From Leptolinea tardivitalis (GTDB lineage Bacteria; Chloroflexota; Anaerolineae; Anaerolineales; Anaerolineaceae): DNA of 64,000 nucleotides. The stretch lies in assembly GCF_001050275.1 (NCBI RefSeq), contig NZ_BBYA01000002.1:124001-188000 (forward strand), in the 5' to 3' direction. Below are positions 18,045 through 28,093 of the stretch, in pieces. Made by a program: the position numbers and the translations under genes. How positions within the stretch are numbered: position 1 is the stretch's first letter; every line of letters starts with the position of its first letter. The notes under the pieces are model-generated. The model had not been told where the DNA came from, made no database searches, and saw only the letters and a program-made list of their open reading frames with translations.

Positions 18045-20855
18045 TTGTCACCCATAAAGGCATTGAAAAGAACCAGCAAAACTGGTAGTGTTTTTACGTG
18101 CATCCACAGGCTGGTGGTTATTTTCTTTTGCCTTTTTAATTTGTTCCCCCTGACAACGGTTTTTGCTGAAGCTCCCACTCCAACTGCGAATAAGATCGCG
18201 GCAAAAAATCTGCTGGCAAAAATGACTCCGGAAGAAAAGGTGGGGCAACTGTTCCTCGTTACGTTTAAGGGGACAGATACTACCACCGCGTCACAAATCT
18301 ATAATCTAATTGTCAAACGACATATCGGTGGTGTGATGCTCTCCGCAGAGAACGGCAATTTCCCTGCCTCGGAGAATCCTGCGAAAGATGCCTACCAATT
18401 AATCCAGATTCTGCAAAAAATCCGGATAGATGCCGCGTCGGCCGATTCGAGCATTGATTGTATTCCATTATTCATTGGGATATCGCAGGAAGGCGACCAA
18501 TTTCCCAATGATCAAATTCTATCCGGGCTGACACCCATGCCGGATGCCATGTCTATTGGTGCCACCTGGAATCCTGAAATGGCCAGAAGTGTAGGAGCTG
18601 CCTTTGGCGATGAGTTACGCCGGTTGGGTTTCAACCTTTACATGGGGCCATCTCTTGATGTTCTCGCTAATGTTCCCAGTAATGGAACGGAAGATCTGGG
18701 AGTGCGTACCTTTGGGGGGGATCCCTACTGGGTGGGGGAGATGGGTAAGGAATTCATCGCTGGTCTGCATGAAGGTTCAGACGGCCGGATGGTAGTAATT
18801 TCAAAACATTTCCCCGGCCGTGGTGGATCTGACCGTCCAGCAGATGAAGAGGTGGCCACTGTTCGAAAATCCCTGGAGCAATTGAAACAAATCGAATTGG
18901 CTCCTTTCTTCAGTTCAACAGATTTGAATAATTCACCAGAGAGCATCACGGATGGTTTTCTTGTTTCGCATATCCGGTATCAGGGATTTCAGGGAAACAT
19001 CCGGGCAACCACTAAACCAGTCAGCTTTGACAGCGCAGCGCTTTCTCAATTGATGGCTCTTCCACAATTACAACCCTGGCGTGAGGCGGGAGGTGTGTTG
19101 GTCAGCGAGAACCTCGGCAGTCAGGCTATTCGAAAATTCTTTGATCCTACCGGGATGTCTTTCGATGGACGTCAGATTGCCCGAAACGCTTTACTGGCTG
19201 GCAATGATATGCTGTATGTCAATAATTTCATCTCGACCGGCGACAAAGATGCATTCGATACGCTCACCAAAACAATGGATTTCTTTACACAAAAATATCG
19301 AGAAGATCCTGCTTTTGCCCAGCGAGTAAATACATCTGTAGAACGGATTCTGTCCTTGAAATACAAGCTTTATCCGAAGTTTGATGAAAAGACAATTCTT
19401 TTGCCAGAAGCCAGTATTTCTCATCTAGGCGAATATGAACAGGTTTCTTTCGATGTTGCACAGCAGGCTGTTACATTAATCAGCCCCAATGAGGCTGATT
19501 TGCAGAATGTGCTTGCCCGACCGCCGGAAATGCGGGAACGTATGGTTTTTCTCACTGATGTTGTCAGCGGGACACAATGCCAGAAATGTCCGGAACAGGT
19601 GACGATGAAGGTGGACAGCCTCCAAAAGGCAGTACTCCGTTTATATGGGCCACAGGCTGGTGGACAGGTAAGCGGTGCACGTATGTCGTCGTACAGCTTT
19701 GCTGATCTGGACCAGATGTTGAGTGGAGCAGCAAATACAGAAACCCTGTCATCTGAAATTCGTGAAGCTGATTGGATTGTATTTTCATTCCAGAAAATAT
19801 CCTCTGACCGGCCAGTTTCACTGGCCATGAAGCGACTTCTTTCAGAGCGGCAGGATTTGGTTCGGAATAAAAAAATCGTAGCTTTTGCTTTCAACGCCCC
19901 ATATTATCTAGATTCGACAGATATATCCAAATTGACTGCGTATTATGCCCTTTACAGCAAAATTCCTTCTTTTATTGATGTTGCTGCGAGGGTACTCTTT
20001 CAGGAGATTCCGGCAAAAGGTATTCCACCTGTCACAGTTCCAGGAATTGGGTACGATTTGATTAAAGCCACTACACCGGATTCAACTCAATTGATTTCGC
20101 TAACACTGGATTTGCCCGAAATCCAGAATCCTATCGGTGGAGTTCAACCTCCAACAACTGCACCGACTCAAATCCCTCTATTCAAAGTTGGTGATAATCT
20201 TCCTGTCAGAACAGGTATCATCCTTGATCAAAACCACCATCCAGTGCCTGATGGTACCGTGACAAAATTTGTATTCACTCTGGGTGATGAGAAGAGTATT
20301 GTTCAGCAGGTTGAGACGGTTACGAAAGCTGGTATTGCGCACGCATCATTCCGAATTCAAGCATCAGGACTGTTGGAAGTGAGAGCGGTATGCGAACCTG
20401 CCATGACATCACAAATCCTTCAATTGGATGTGACGGGAACGGAAGGTGCACAGGTTACTGCGATTGCGCCAACACCTCTTCCCACTCAGACGGCCGCCCC
20501 TGAACCTACGCAGGAACCCACCCCCACCGTTGTCCCTACAATTACCGCTGGCGAGATCAGGGCAAGATCATTTGGTGGTTGGTTGGCCGGACTAATGGTA
20601 TTAATCGGCCTGATCATCCTCTTTTACCAGGTAACATCTCATAGAATCTCTGTCCGCTGGGGAGTACGATTTGCCCTGCTTACCGCTTTGATGGGCAGCT
20701 TTGGACTGATTGTTTACGGTCTGACACCGATTGGGAAACCATTACCGGAAATCTGGAATGCTCTGATATTCAGCGGGGCAGGAGGATTAATCGGCAGCCT
20801 GATTGCATGGATATGGTATTCCTATCCACGCTGGTTTTCTGAGAAACCTGAATAA
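18045..20855 (+). CDS. GH3-like membrane protein, probably catalytically altered
   Basis: A 936-residue protein. An N-terminal signal or anchor segment ends near LTTVFAEAPTP. A glycoside-hydrolase family 3 barrel (about residues 60-440) contains EEKVGQLFLVTF and SKHFPGRGGSDRP. A middle domain is followed by an Ig-like segment (about 715-810), a Pro/Thr linker and three C-terminal hydrophobic helices. In NagZ-type GH3 enzymes the acid/base Asp-x-His dyad follows KHFPGHG, and the nucleophile is the Asp of an SDD/TDD motif. Here the first region reads GRGGSDRPADEE without the His, and the second reads VLVSENLGS with Glu for Asp, so N-acetylglucosaminidase activity is doubtful. It starts with TTG preceded by AAGG. 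Confidence 0.75.
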   Translation: MSPIKALKRTSKTGSVFTCIHRLVVIFFCLFNLFPLTTVFAEAPTPTANKIAAKNLLAKMTPEEKVGQLFLVTFKGTDTTTASQIYNLIVKRHIGGVMLSAENGNFPASENPAKDAYQLIQILQKIRIDAASADSSIDCIPLFIGISQEGDQFPNDQILSGLTPMPDAMSIGATWNPEMARSVGAAFGDELRRLGFNLYMGPSLDVLANVPSNGTEDLGVRTFGGDPYWVGEMGKEFIAGLHEGSDGRMVVISKHFPGRGGSDRPADEEVATVRKSLEQLKQIELAPFFSSTDLNNSPESITDGFLVSHIRYQGFQGNIRATTKPVSFDSAALSQLMALPQLQPWREAGGVLVSENLGSQAIRKFFDPTGMSFDGRQIARNALLAGNDMLYVNNFISTGDKDAFDTLTKTMDFFTQKYREDPAFAQRVNTSVERILSLKYKLYPKFDEKTILLPEASISHLGEYEQVSFDVAQQAVTLISPNEADLQNVLARPPEMRERMVFLTDVVSGTQCQKCPEQVTMKVDSLQKAVLRLYGPQAGGQVSGARMSSYSFADLDQMLSGAANTETLSSEIREADWIVFSFQKISSDRPVSLAMKRLLSERQDLVRNKKIVAFAFNAPYYLDSTDISKLTAYYALYSKIPSFIDVAARVLFQEIPAKGIPPVTVPGIGYDLIKATTPDSTQLISLTLDLPEIQNPIGGVQPPTTAPTQIPLFKVGDNLPVRTGIILDQNHHPVPDGTVTKFVFTLGDEKSIVQQVETVTKAGIAHASFRIQASGLLEVRAVCEPAMTSQILQLDVTGTEGAQVTAIAPTPLPTQTAAPEPTQEPTPTVVPTITAGEIRARSFGGWLAGLMVLIGLIILFYQVTSHRISVRWGVRFALLTALMGSFGLIVYGLTPIGKPLPEIWNALIFSGAGGLIGSLIAWIWYSYPRWFSEKPE

Positions 20856-20860
20856 GGTCT

Positions 20861-21847
20861 TTATCGAAGTAAGGCTGCCAGCAGACTGAAAACAGTAAAA
20901 CCTACTGAAAGCCAAAGGAGCGTACGTTCGGGATTTGTGGATAAATAATCCGATGGATGCCGGGGCTTGGTAATAGGGTGGGTGATGGATGCCACCCGGT
21001 CTCCCAACAGACTCTCCTGGAAGGCTTTAATGGTGGGCGGACGGTCATCTGGATGCAGATTCATAGCCCAGAGGATCGCTTTTTCCGTTCGCGGGCTGAT
21101 TTCAGGATTGATTTGTTGCATGGGTATCAGGCTTTCGGGATGCAGGAACCTTTCACGGGCATCTGCTGGAGGGGTATTTGTCAGTAAATGGTACAGCGTT
21201 GATCCAAATGCGAAAATGTCCGAGCGGATGTCAGTATGACCGCTATCGCCACCGTATTGTTCCAATGGTGTGTACAGGGCGGTACCCTGTCCCTGTAGAA
21301 TGGTGATGGTAATTTCTCCAGGTGCCAGTACTTTTACCAGTCCAAAATCTACCAGTTTGATCAAACCGGTGGGGGTTTGTTTTAAATTGCTTGGTTTGAT
21401 ATCACGGTGCAAAATGGGAGGAGTCTGACTATGCAGGTAGGTTAATGCATCGGCCAGTTGATTCGCCCAACTTAATACCAGGTTCTCATCCAGGAATTCC
21501 CCGTTTTGACGGGCTTCCATCATTAACATCCGCAGATCCTTGCCGGGGATATAATCCATCACAAGGTAATCGAGCGAACCAACGGAAAAGAAATCGGAAA
21601 CTTTGGGAAGATTGGGATGATCAAGACGCGCCAGAACAGTGGCCTCGCGAAGGAATTGTTCACGGGCTTCCTTCACCATCTCGGTGGGAAGACTACGGTC
21701 GTGTTCAACTTCTTTCAACGCGGTCTGACGGCCTTCGAGGCGCATATCGTCAGCCAGGTAAATACAACCCATACCACCCTGGCCGATAATTCGACGAATA
21801 CGATAGCGCCCGCGTAACACATCCCCGGTTTTTAATGGGATTGGCAT
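20861..21847 (-). CDS. Hanks-type Ser/Thr protein kinase with C-terminal membrane anchor
   Basis: A 328-residue kinase. The glycine loop is GQGGMGCIYLADD (about residues 20-32), followed by the ATP lysine in TALKEVE, the catalytic loop HRDIKPSN and the metal-binding DFG in LVDFGLV. The usual APE-like anchor is replaced by YTPLEQYGG, as in several PknB-like kinases of this phylum. A single hydrophobic segment ends the protein (about 308-326) with almost nothing outside, so it is tail-anchored rather than a PASTA receptor. It diverges from an FHA-domain regulator, a likely phospho-target or reader. A GATAAT box ends six bases before the ATG with no ribosome-binding site, so a leaderless start is possible. 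Confidence 0.92.
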   Translation of the reverse strand: MPIPLKTGDVLRGRYRIRRIIGQGGMGCIYLADDMRLEGRQTALKEVEHDRSLPTEMVKEAREQFLREATVLARLDHPNLPKVSDFFSVGSLDYLVMDYIPGKDLRMLMMEARQNGEFLDENLVLSWANQLADALTYLHSQTPPILHRDIKPSNLKQTPTGLIKLVDFGLVKVLAPGEITITILQGQGTALYTPLEQYGGDSGHTDIRSDIFAFGSTLYHLLTNTPPADARERFLHPESLIPMQQINPEISPRTEKAILWAMNLHPDDRPPTIKAFQESLLGDRVASITHPITKPRHPSDYLSTNPERTLLWLSVGFTVFSLLAALLR

Positions 21848-21984
21848 GCGGTAATTATCTCTTCTCTTCCCGGATGCAATGAAACTATCGGCGTCGAGTG
21901 CATCATCTCATCACGAGATTACAAAAACGGACAAATTCTGCTATATTATACCGCGTAGGTTGAATTCATTTTCAGGAAAGAATC

Positions 21985-22665
21985 ATGGGAAAATCTCCAG
22001 ACTCAAGAGAAATACCTGAATCACCGGTTTTCATTGCCCAGAGCGGGGTATTGAGCGGGCAACGCTGGTCAATTGACCGGGAATTAACCATAGGTCGTGA
22101 CCCAACCTGTTCTCTGGTAATTCCTGACCGACAGGTATCACGCATTCATGCCCGGTTGAGTCTCACCCCGCAGGGGATTCTTCTGGAAGATTTGGGAAGT
22201 AAAAATGGCACATTTGCCAATGGAGAATTAATCATTGATCCTGTGATTTTGAACGATGGCGATGAAGTGCAGGTTGCCATGGTGCAGACCTTTATTTACT
22301 TAAGCTCCGATGCGACAATGCCTTTGGAATCGACCATGCGTCCATCGCATGGAAAGACGCGCAGGCTGCGCATAGATATGCGATCCAGACGAGTATGGGT
22401 TAGAGGGACTGAAATTGTTCCGCCTCTTTCTGTTCCCCAATTTAAGGTGGTTCAGATATTAAACGAAAATCCAGGCGAAGTAGTTTCCCGGCAAGACTTG
22501 ATTTCACAGGTGTGGGGCGATGAGGTGTCACAAGGGGTTTCAGATCAGGCGTTGGATGCTCTGATCCGGCGCCTGCGTGACCGGATTTTCCAAATTGATC
22601 CGGATCATGATTATCTTGTTACGGTCAGAGGTTTTGGTTTTAGAATTAATAACCCGGAAGAATAA
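21985..22665 (+). CDS. FHA-domain winged-helix transcriptional regulator
   Basis: A 226-residue cytoplasmic regulator. Residues 25-105 form a forkhead-associated domain that binds phosphothreonine (TIGRDPTCSLVIPDRQVSRIH in two parts, then LEDLGSKNGTFANGE). Residues 125-224 are an OmpR/PhoB-type winged helix (VVSRQDLISQVWG, ALDALIRRLRDRI, LVTVRGFGFRI). It has no receiver domain, so a Ser/Thr kinase rather than a histidine kinase should control it. The divergent kinase 137 bases away is the obvious partner. AGGAAAG supports the ATG. A terminator follows. Confidence 0.9.
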   Translation: MGKSPDSREIPESPVFIAQSGVLSGQRWSIDRELTIGRDPTCSLVIPDRQVSRIHARLSLTPQGILLEDLGSKNGTFANGELIIDPVILNDGDEVQVAMVQTFIYLSSDATMPLESTMRPSHGKTRRLRIDMRSRRVWVRGTEIVPPLSVPQFKVVQILNENPGEVVSRQDLISQVWGDEVSQGVSDQALDALIRRLRDRIFQIDPDHDYLVTVRGFGFRINNPEE

Positions 22666-22686
22666 GAGAAAGTCGTAAAAAGAAAG

Positions 22687-22713
22687 GATGCTTACATCTG
22701 TAGGCATCTTTTT
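22687..22713 (+). terminator. Intrinsic terminator after the FHA regulator
   Basis: GATGCTTAC/GTAGGCATC stem (one G-T pair), four-base loop, followed by TTTTTATTTG. Confidence 0.8.
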
Positions 22714-22870
22714 ATTTGTCTGCCAATCGTATAAAAACAGACTTGATGTTTTTTTTAATTTCCGAATTAACTGAAAATTTCGTAAAAAAATTATTAGAAA
22801 TGGCTGAATGGTTAATCGGAGAAGTTCGATTGTAGTAGACTTATTTTGATTTTCGTGGATTTGCACATTG

Positions 22871-22901
22871 AACTACAGGTTCACTATCAAAACTACAGGT
22901 T
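22871..22901 (+). promoter_or_regulatory. Direct repeat before htrA (candidate operator)
   Basis: AACTACAGGTT occurs at 22871-22881 and again at 22891-22901, exactly 20 bases apart. That is about two helical turns, so a dimeric activator could bind both on one DNA face. The second copy also supplies the AGGTT that precedes the htrA ATG. Confidence 0.4.
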
Positions 22902-22907
22902 GAACAA

Positions 22908-24068
22908 ATGCAAAAAGAGATTCGTATCATACTCATAAGCATTGTACTTATTTTGTTTTCGCTTGGAAGCGGGGCAGTAGGCGGCGCCGCCATCATCTTT
23001 CTGGCAGTAAATCAGGGATTATTCGTTCCAGCCACCAGCTCAACACCTACATCTCAAGTGGCAACGGTTTCTACTGCTGCGACGCAAACTCCCAACCATC
23101 TGGTTGTTTCTACAACCGAAATTGAGACAGCTATTACAAAAACGGTTGCCGGGGTAGGACCAGCCGTAGTGACCATTGTTGGGAATATTCCCGGGCAGCG
23201 TGGATTTTTTGGACAAACAGCTGACCAGGAAGTAACCGGCAGCGGCGTCATTATCTCTGACCAGGGCTATATCCTTACGAATAACCATGTGGTTGAAGGT
23301 ACATCTACGCTTGTGGCAATTCTGGCCAATGGCGAACAACGTTCCGTCAAGCTGGTGGGCACCGATAAGTTTGCCGATATCGCTATTTTGAAAATTGAAG
23401 GAAATATTCCGGCTTACGCCTCTCTGGGAAACTCAGATACCCTGAATGCGGGTGAAACGGTAATTGCCATTGGATCTCCACTGGGTGACTTGAAAAATAC
23501 TGTAACGGTGGGTGTAATTTCTGCGACCGGCCGCAGTCTGGATTCAGGAAATGGTTACCAATTAACTGACATGATTCAGACGGATGCCGCCATTAACCAC
23601 GGCAATTCTGGAGGACCTCTGGTTAACCTGGCCGGACAGGTAATCGGGATCAATACGCTGGTTGTACGCGGCAGTGGTTCAAGTTCAGATACGGCTGAAG
23701 GGCTGGGTTTTGCTGTGCCATCCAACACGGCTCGGGCTATTGCCGACCAGATCATTCAAAAAGGCTACTTCGCCCGACCATACCTGGGTATCCGATACCA
23801 ATGGATCACACCGGATATTGCTTCTATGTATGATCTGCCTGTTCAGTGGGGCGCATATGTTGTTCAACTTGATTCGGGCAGCCCGGCTGTAAAAGCGGGA
23901 ATCAAACGCGGAGACATCATTACAAAAATTGGCAGCCAGACGCTTGATGACAGCCATCCGTATATTAATGCTCTGTTTGCCCAATCACCGGGAGTAGTCG
24001 TTCAATTAGAAATAGTCCGGGCAGGGAAAACCATCCAGCTTGAGGTAACACCGGGAGAAAGCCAGTAG
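22908..24068 (+). CDS. HtrA/DegP-like trypsin-type serine protease with PDZ domain
   Basis: A 386-residue membrane-anchored protease for envelope protein quality control. An N-terminal hydrophobic segment spans about residues 7-33 and is followed by a Thr-rich linker. The trypsin-like domain has His in LTNNHVVEG, Asp in KFADIAILKI and Ser in HGNSGGPLVN, all intact. One PDZ domain follows (about residues 285-380, PYLGIRYQW to the C-terminus). The single PDZ domain and anchor match the DegS/HtrA-type group. The 240 bases upstream hold the FHA terminator and a paired repeat. Confidence 0.93.
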   Translation: MQKEIRIILISIVLILFSLGSGAVGGAAIIFLAVNQGLFVPATSSTPTSQVATVSTAATQTPNHLVVSTTEIETAITKTVAGVGPAVVTIVGNIPGQRGFFGQTADQEVTGSGVIISDQGYILTNNHVVEGTSTLVAILANGEQRSVKLVGTDKFADIAILKIEGNIPAYASLGNSDTLNAGETVIAIGSPLGDLKNTVTVGVISATGRSLDSGNGYQLTDMIQTDAAINHGNSGGPLVNLAGQVIGINTLVVRGSGSSSDTAEGLGFAVPSNTARAIADQIIQKGYFARPYLGIRYQWITPDIASMYDLPVQWGAYVVQLDSGSPAVKAGIKRGDIITKIGSQTLDDSHPYINALFAQSPGVVVQLEIVRAGKTIQLEVTPGESQ

Positions 24069-24111
24069 ATTTTTCCGTTCAAATCTTGCGTTAAGGCACT
24101 ATCGAAAATTC

Positions 24112-26427
24112 TCAATTCACCTTGAATTGTTTGACTACCTGTCTCAAGCCTTGTGATAATTCCGATAGTCTATGGGCTGAAGCAGATACTTCTTCTACAC
24201 GGGCAGCCATTTCTTCTGTTGAGGCTGAAACTTCTTCTGCAGCGGCTGAATTCTCTTCAGATACTGAGGCAATGTTTTCCACTGCCTGAGTCACTTCCGT
24301 TGTTGAGGCAGTCATTTCTTCGGTTGCTGCGGTATTTTTCTCAACCACGCGAGATACAGTATCCACTTCAGAGACCAACTCGTTGGCATAGGCTGTCATT
24401 TTTTTCGCTGCATTCGCCGCTTCTTCTGCCTGCATATTTACTGCTTCTGCCGTGGTGAGGATTTCTGTCAAGGCAACACCAGCCTGATTGGCAAGGGTAA
24501 CTCCTTTTTCCATCTCGGCTGAACCCTCAACCATTGCCTGGTTGGCTTCAACCACACTTTTTTGAATTCCCTTGATAAGGTCATCAATTTCATGGGTGGA
24601 ATGAGAAACCCTTTCGGCCAATTTTCTCACTTCATCGGCGACCACAGCAAATCCTTTGCCTGTTTCACCTGCACGGGCGGCTTCAATGGCCGCATTCAAG
24701 GCCAGCATATTAGTTTGTGTTGCTATATCTTCAATAGTGGTTAGTATATTGCCAATTTGACCGGAACGATCACCCATCTCCTGAACTTTTTGAGACGAAA
24801 TATCCACCGAACGTTTGATTGATTGCATCTCATCCAGTGTGGATTGAACAGTAATAGATCCCTTGCGGGCTGCTTCTTTGGCTGAAGCAGAACCCTGAAC
24901 CACTGCTTGTGCATTTCCTGATACTTGATTAATCACTTCAGATAAATGACTGGTTACCTCAGATGCTTTTAAAATCGCGCTAGCCTGCTCCTGCGCTCCG
25001 TCTGCAACACTGCGTACCGCTGATGAAAGGTCTTCCACGTTGGAAGCCGTATGGGTGATTGATTCGGTCTGCTGTGTGGTTCCCCGGGCAACTTGTTGAA
25101 TGGTTGTAGCAATTTGATTGGTTACGCCGTCTACTTCAAGAGCTGTTTGAGCCAGTTCAACCGATGAACTATCCAGAGTACTGGCGTGATCAATGATTTC
25201 ACGAATTACTTCACCGAGTCGTTTTACCATGCGCCCGAAGGACTGCCCAAGAATATCCTTTTCCGAATGAGCCTGAACTTGAACGGTTAAGTCTCCATCC
25301 GCCAACCGTGCGGATAGTTCAGAAATGTCTTTAAAATACGCAATAATTTCCTGAAATGATCGAGCCAGCAGGGCAATTTCATCTTTCCCATTAATTTCAA
25401 TATCTTCTTCCGGAATTTCTCCATGAGAAATCTGTTTAGAGAGAGAAGCCATTTTTAGAATGGGTTTGGTGATGTTGTTGCTGATGAGCAGGGCTAAAAC
25501 CACGACCACCAGAATGGCTGCTGCAATCAACACAAGATACATAACCTGTAATAATCTGACGACACTCAAAACTTCTGAGGATCGCTGTTCCATCACAAGT
25601 CCCCAACTGGTACCCTTAACCGGGGCAAAGGCACCAATAACCGGTTCTCCTAATACATCTGTGTACTCCTCCACCCCTGATTGTCCGGCCAAGATTGATT
25701 TTGCTGCAATAGTATTTGGTTGTAATTCAAGTTCAGATCGCTCTTTAATTCTTCCAGCCTGCAAGAGTGCTTCTGTATGATTAGAAGGTGTAATTAAAAA
25801 TCCTTCTTTATTCAAAAGGAATCCATCACCTTTTCCGAGATCCTCTGAATTCAAGAAATCCTTAAAAACCGTGGTTGGTATTGAACCAGTAATTACGCCA
25901 ACAATTTCATCATTTTCCACCACGGGTGAGGCAACTACAAATACAATATTTCCTGACGCTTTTGAAATAACAGGATCAGAAATAGTTGTCTCATTTTTTA
26001 ATGCACTTAAAAAATACGGTCGATCCGCAACAGTTATGGCCGTATTGTCTGTTCGGTAAACGGTCTCTCCTTTGAGATTATAGAGGCCAATATTCTCATA
26101 TAGTTTCCATTGTTTAAAATATTGATCAATGGCTTCTTTGGCGGTTTTTGGATCCATGGATCGGATTCTTGCGATGCCAGCCAGAGTGATCAAATTATCT
26201 TTTCGCTCTTCCAGATATGTTGTTAACATAGTGGATTGGAGCTCTGTCTGGATTTGTAGATCAGTTTTTATTCGGTTCACTAAAAATGACTGGGTTTGTA
26301 TATAGCTGATGGTTCCAATAATGGCCATAGGAACAATTGATAAAACTAAAAAAAACAATAATAATCGAGTACGTAATGAATACCTGGATGGAATCCCTGT
26401 TTGATTATTCAATATTGTTCTTTTCAT
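24112..26427 (-). CDS. Methyl-accepting chemotaxis protein (dCache-HAMP-MCP)
   Basis: A 771-residue chemoreceptor. A first membrane helix (about residues 20-42) is followed by an extracellular dCache sensor (about 45-285), with the [16 protein letters not shown] and VVASPVV stretches typical of amino-acid or small-ligand sensing. Then come a second helix (about 292-317), HAMP, and a long cytoplasmic signalling domain. The hairpin tip [16 protein letters not shown] is intact and should contact CheA and CheW. No other chemotaxis gene is in the window, so the core operon is elsewhere. A strong GGAGAGGG ribosome-binding site precedes the ATG. Confidence 0.94.
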   Translation of the reverse strand: MKRTILNNQTGIPSRYSLRTRLLLFFLVLSIVPMAIIGTISYIQTQSFLVNRIKTDLQIQTELQSTMLTTYLEERKDNLITLAGIARIRSMDPKTAKEAIDQYFKQWKLYENIGLYNLKGETVYRTDNTAITVADRPYFLSALKNETTISDPVISKASGNIVFVVASPVVENDEIVGVITGSIPTTVFKDFLNSEDLGKGDGFLLNKEGFLITPSNHTEALLQAGRIKERSELELQPNTIAAKSILAGQSGVEEYTDVLGEPVIGAFAPVKGTSWGLVMEQRSSEVLSVVRLLQVMYLVLIAAAILVVVVLALLISNNITKPILKMASLSKQISHGEIPEEDIEINGKDEIALLARSFQEIIAYFKDISELSARLADGDLTVQVQAHSEKDILGQSFGRMVKRLGEVIREIIDHASTLDSSSVELAQTALEVDGVTNQIATTIQQVARGTTQQTESITHTASNVEDLSSAVRSVADGAQEQASAILKASEVTSHLSEVINQVSGNAQAVVQGSASAKEAARKGSITVQSTLDEMQSIKRSVDISSQKVQEMGDRSGQIGNILTTIEDIATQTNMLALNAAIEAARAGETGKGFAVVADEVRKLAERVSHSTHEIDDLIKGIQKSVVEANQAMVEGSAEMEKGVTLANQAGVALTEILTTAEAVNMQAEEAANAAKKMTAYANELVSEVDTVSRVVEKNTAATEEMTASTTEVTQAVENIASVSEENSAAAEEVSASTEEMAARVEEVSASAHRLSELSQGLRQVVKQFKVN

Positions 26428-26640
26428 TTTTCAACCCTCTCCAAAAAAAATATGCGTAAAAAGAATCATATATATGGGGGAGATTTGATGTTTGCTGGCT
26501 ACTATGAAAAGAATTTTGTTCTGCAACCCATAGAAAATATACATGAAAAAGCAAGCAGGATTAAATACCACCCTGTCATTTTCTCCGTATCAATCATTAT
26601 GCATTCGGAGGATAATTTGAATAAATATGGTGTAAAAAAA

Positions 26641-26671
26641 ACAACGGGATGACAAATCATCATCCCGTTGT
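26641..26671. terminator. Bidirectional intrinsic terminator
   Basis: ACAACGGGATGA/TCATCCCGTTGT, a 12-base perfect stem with a seven-base loop. A-run and T-tract flanks are present. On the minus strand it ends the CpXC gene. Confidence 0.8.
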
Positions 26672-26691
26672 TTGTGTTATTTTCAGATTGG

Positions 26692-28044
26692 CTATTTTTT
26701 TAAATTCTGTTCCATCGAGAATTTTAAGACTTCTCTGTATACATTTTTAATGGCTTCCAGGGCTTCAGGAGGCTGGTTTTGCTGTTGTTCACTCTGAGTA
26801 ATGATGTTGTTCAACAACGATACAAGCTCGGGAGTGATCAGAGCGGCATTTTCCTGCATCGCCTTAAGGCGTTCTTCCGGTTTTTCTAGTGACATCAGCA
26901 ATTCAATAAATTGCACTTCCGGCGGAGGGGCGCTGGCTTTCTGAATTACACCGGCGATCTTCTGCAATTTCTCAAGCCGGACCATATCGTTAAGCTGGCG
27001 GGCGGATTGAATCTCCTGGCGGAGGAGCTCGACAAATAGATCTGACATCGAATCAAGACCCGCTTCAGTAGCTTTCTCTATATCAGTTTCTGACAGAATC
27101 TTATCCAAAAGGGCGCGTGCGTTGGCGATTTCTTCCTGCATTACCCGGTCAATTTCTTTGGTCAATTCCAAAAGATGGTCTCGTAAATCTTCGAGCCGTT
27201 TTTTCTCATCGCCATTTGTCGAGTTGATTTTCGTGGAAAGTTGCTCAAAGAAGGTGTAATCCAACCCGGCGCGTGCCATAGAAACCAGTGTATCTACCTG
27301 CGTCATACTGGAGGCGGTTATGATTAACTCCATCAATTTTTCCCGGGTCAAACCCTGTTTACTGGCTTCTTGAAGTGACTTAACGGCTGCTTCAGTTTCT
27401 TCGGCCTGTTTTTTGAGATTACGCCCGAATTCGGTTTCTTCTAGAGCGGCTTTTTGGACGCCAGCCAATGCCCGGGCAGATCGTTGGTCACCCTGCATAA
27501 GGGATGCTTCTACCAACCGGTTCAGGATGCTGAAGAATGCTGCGTCTATTAGAGGTTCTTCATTTTTTAATACATCAGCAATGGCATCCGGTGAGGTCGT
27601 CAACAGACGTTGGATTAGACCCACCCGTTTCTGCTGCTCATCCAACATTTCTTTGGTGATTCCGTCACCTTCGAGGATTTTCTCGACCATTGACTGATAG
27701 GTGAGCATTGTCTGGGGGCGAAGGATATATGCTTTACGTTTCTCCAATGGGAGAGCATTGACCACCTGATTAATGATCGGGCCGATCATCCGTTCCTGTT
27801 CGTTGACTGGCAGCCCCAACTCGGGCGGGAAGAAAGTGAGCAGCAACTCTTTATCAGGGTCATGATAGACCAGAGGCGATGGGACAGCTCCCTGATAACC
27901 GCAATTCTGGCAGTGTACAATGTTGTAATTTCCCGAAAGCAAAATTTGTTTTGCCTGGGGATCCGTATTTAAATCAAAAAGCTGCCTCATATCCACTAAT
28001 GCGGGTTGGTGGCAGCGGGGACACATTGTTTGGGTTTTGGCCAT
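26692..28044 (-). CDS. CpXC-domain protein with long helical tail
   Basis: A protein of about 450 residues. Residues 1-130 form a CpXC domain with two zinc-ribbon-like pairs (MCPRC and HCQNC) and the conserved LLLTFFPPEL segment. The remainder is almost wholly alpha-helical, charged and Gln/Glu/Lys-rich, with no membrane span, so it is probably a cytoplasmic coiled scaffold. Function is unknown; CpXC proteins are widespread in anaerobic bacteria. ATG 28044 is chosen for homology at MAKTQTMCPRC, but an in-frame ATG at 28059 is possible, and neither has a good ribosome-binding site. A TATAAT lies about 25 bases upstream. Confidence 0.72.
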   Translation of the reverse strand: MAKTQTMCPRCHQPALVDMRQLFDLNTDPQAKQILLSGNYNIVHCQNCGYQGAVPSPLVYHDPDKELLLTFFPPELGLPVNEQERMIGPIINQVVNALPLEKRKAYILRPQTMLTYQSMVEKILEGDGITKEMLDEQQKRVGLIQRLLTTSPDAIADVLKNEEPLIDAAFFSILNRLVEASLMQGDQRSARALAGVQKAALEETEFGRNLKKQAEETEAAVKSLQEASKQGLTREKLMELIITASSMTQVDTLVSMARAGLDYTFFEQLSTKINSTNGDEKKRLEDLRDHLLELTKEIDRVMQEEIANARALLDKILSETDIEKATEAGLDSMSDLFVELLRQEIQSARQLNDMVRLEKLQKIAGVIQKASAPPPEVQFIELLMSLEKPEERLKAMQENAALITPELVSLLNNIITQSEQQQNQPPEALEAIKNVYREVLKFSMEQNLKK

Positions 28045-28093
28045 AAAAGACACTCTCATTGAAAAGGATAAGAATGATTATACTCGCTAAACG

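Noticed and set aside
26488-26652. Possible 54-codon small gene preceded by GGGGGAG
   Set aside because: It has a ribosome-binding-like site, but its stop lies within the terminator hairpin at 26641-26671, and its translation has no recognisable feature. Not enough to call.
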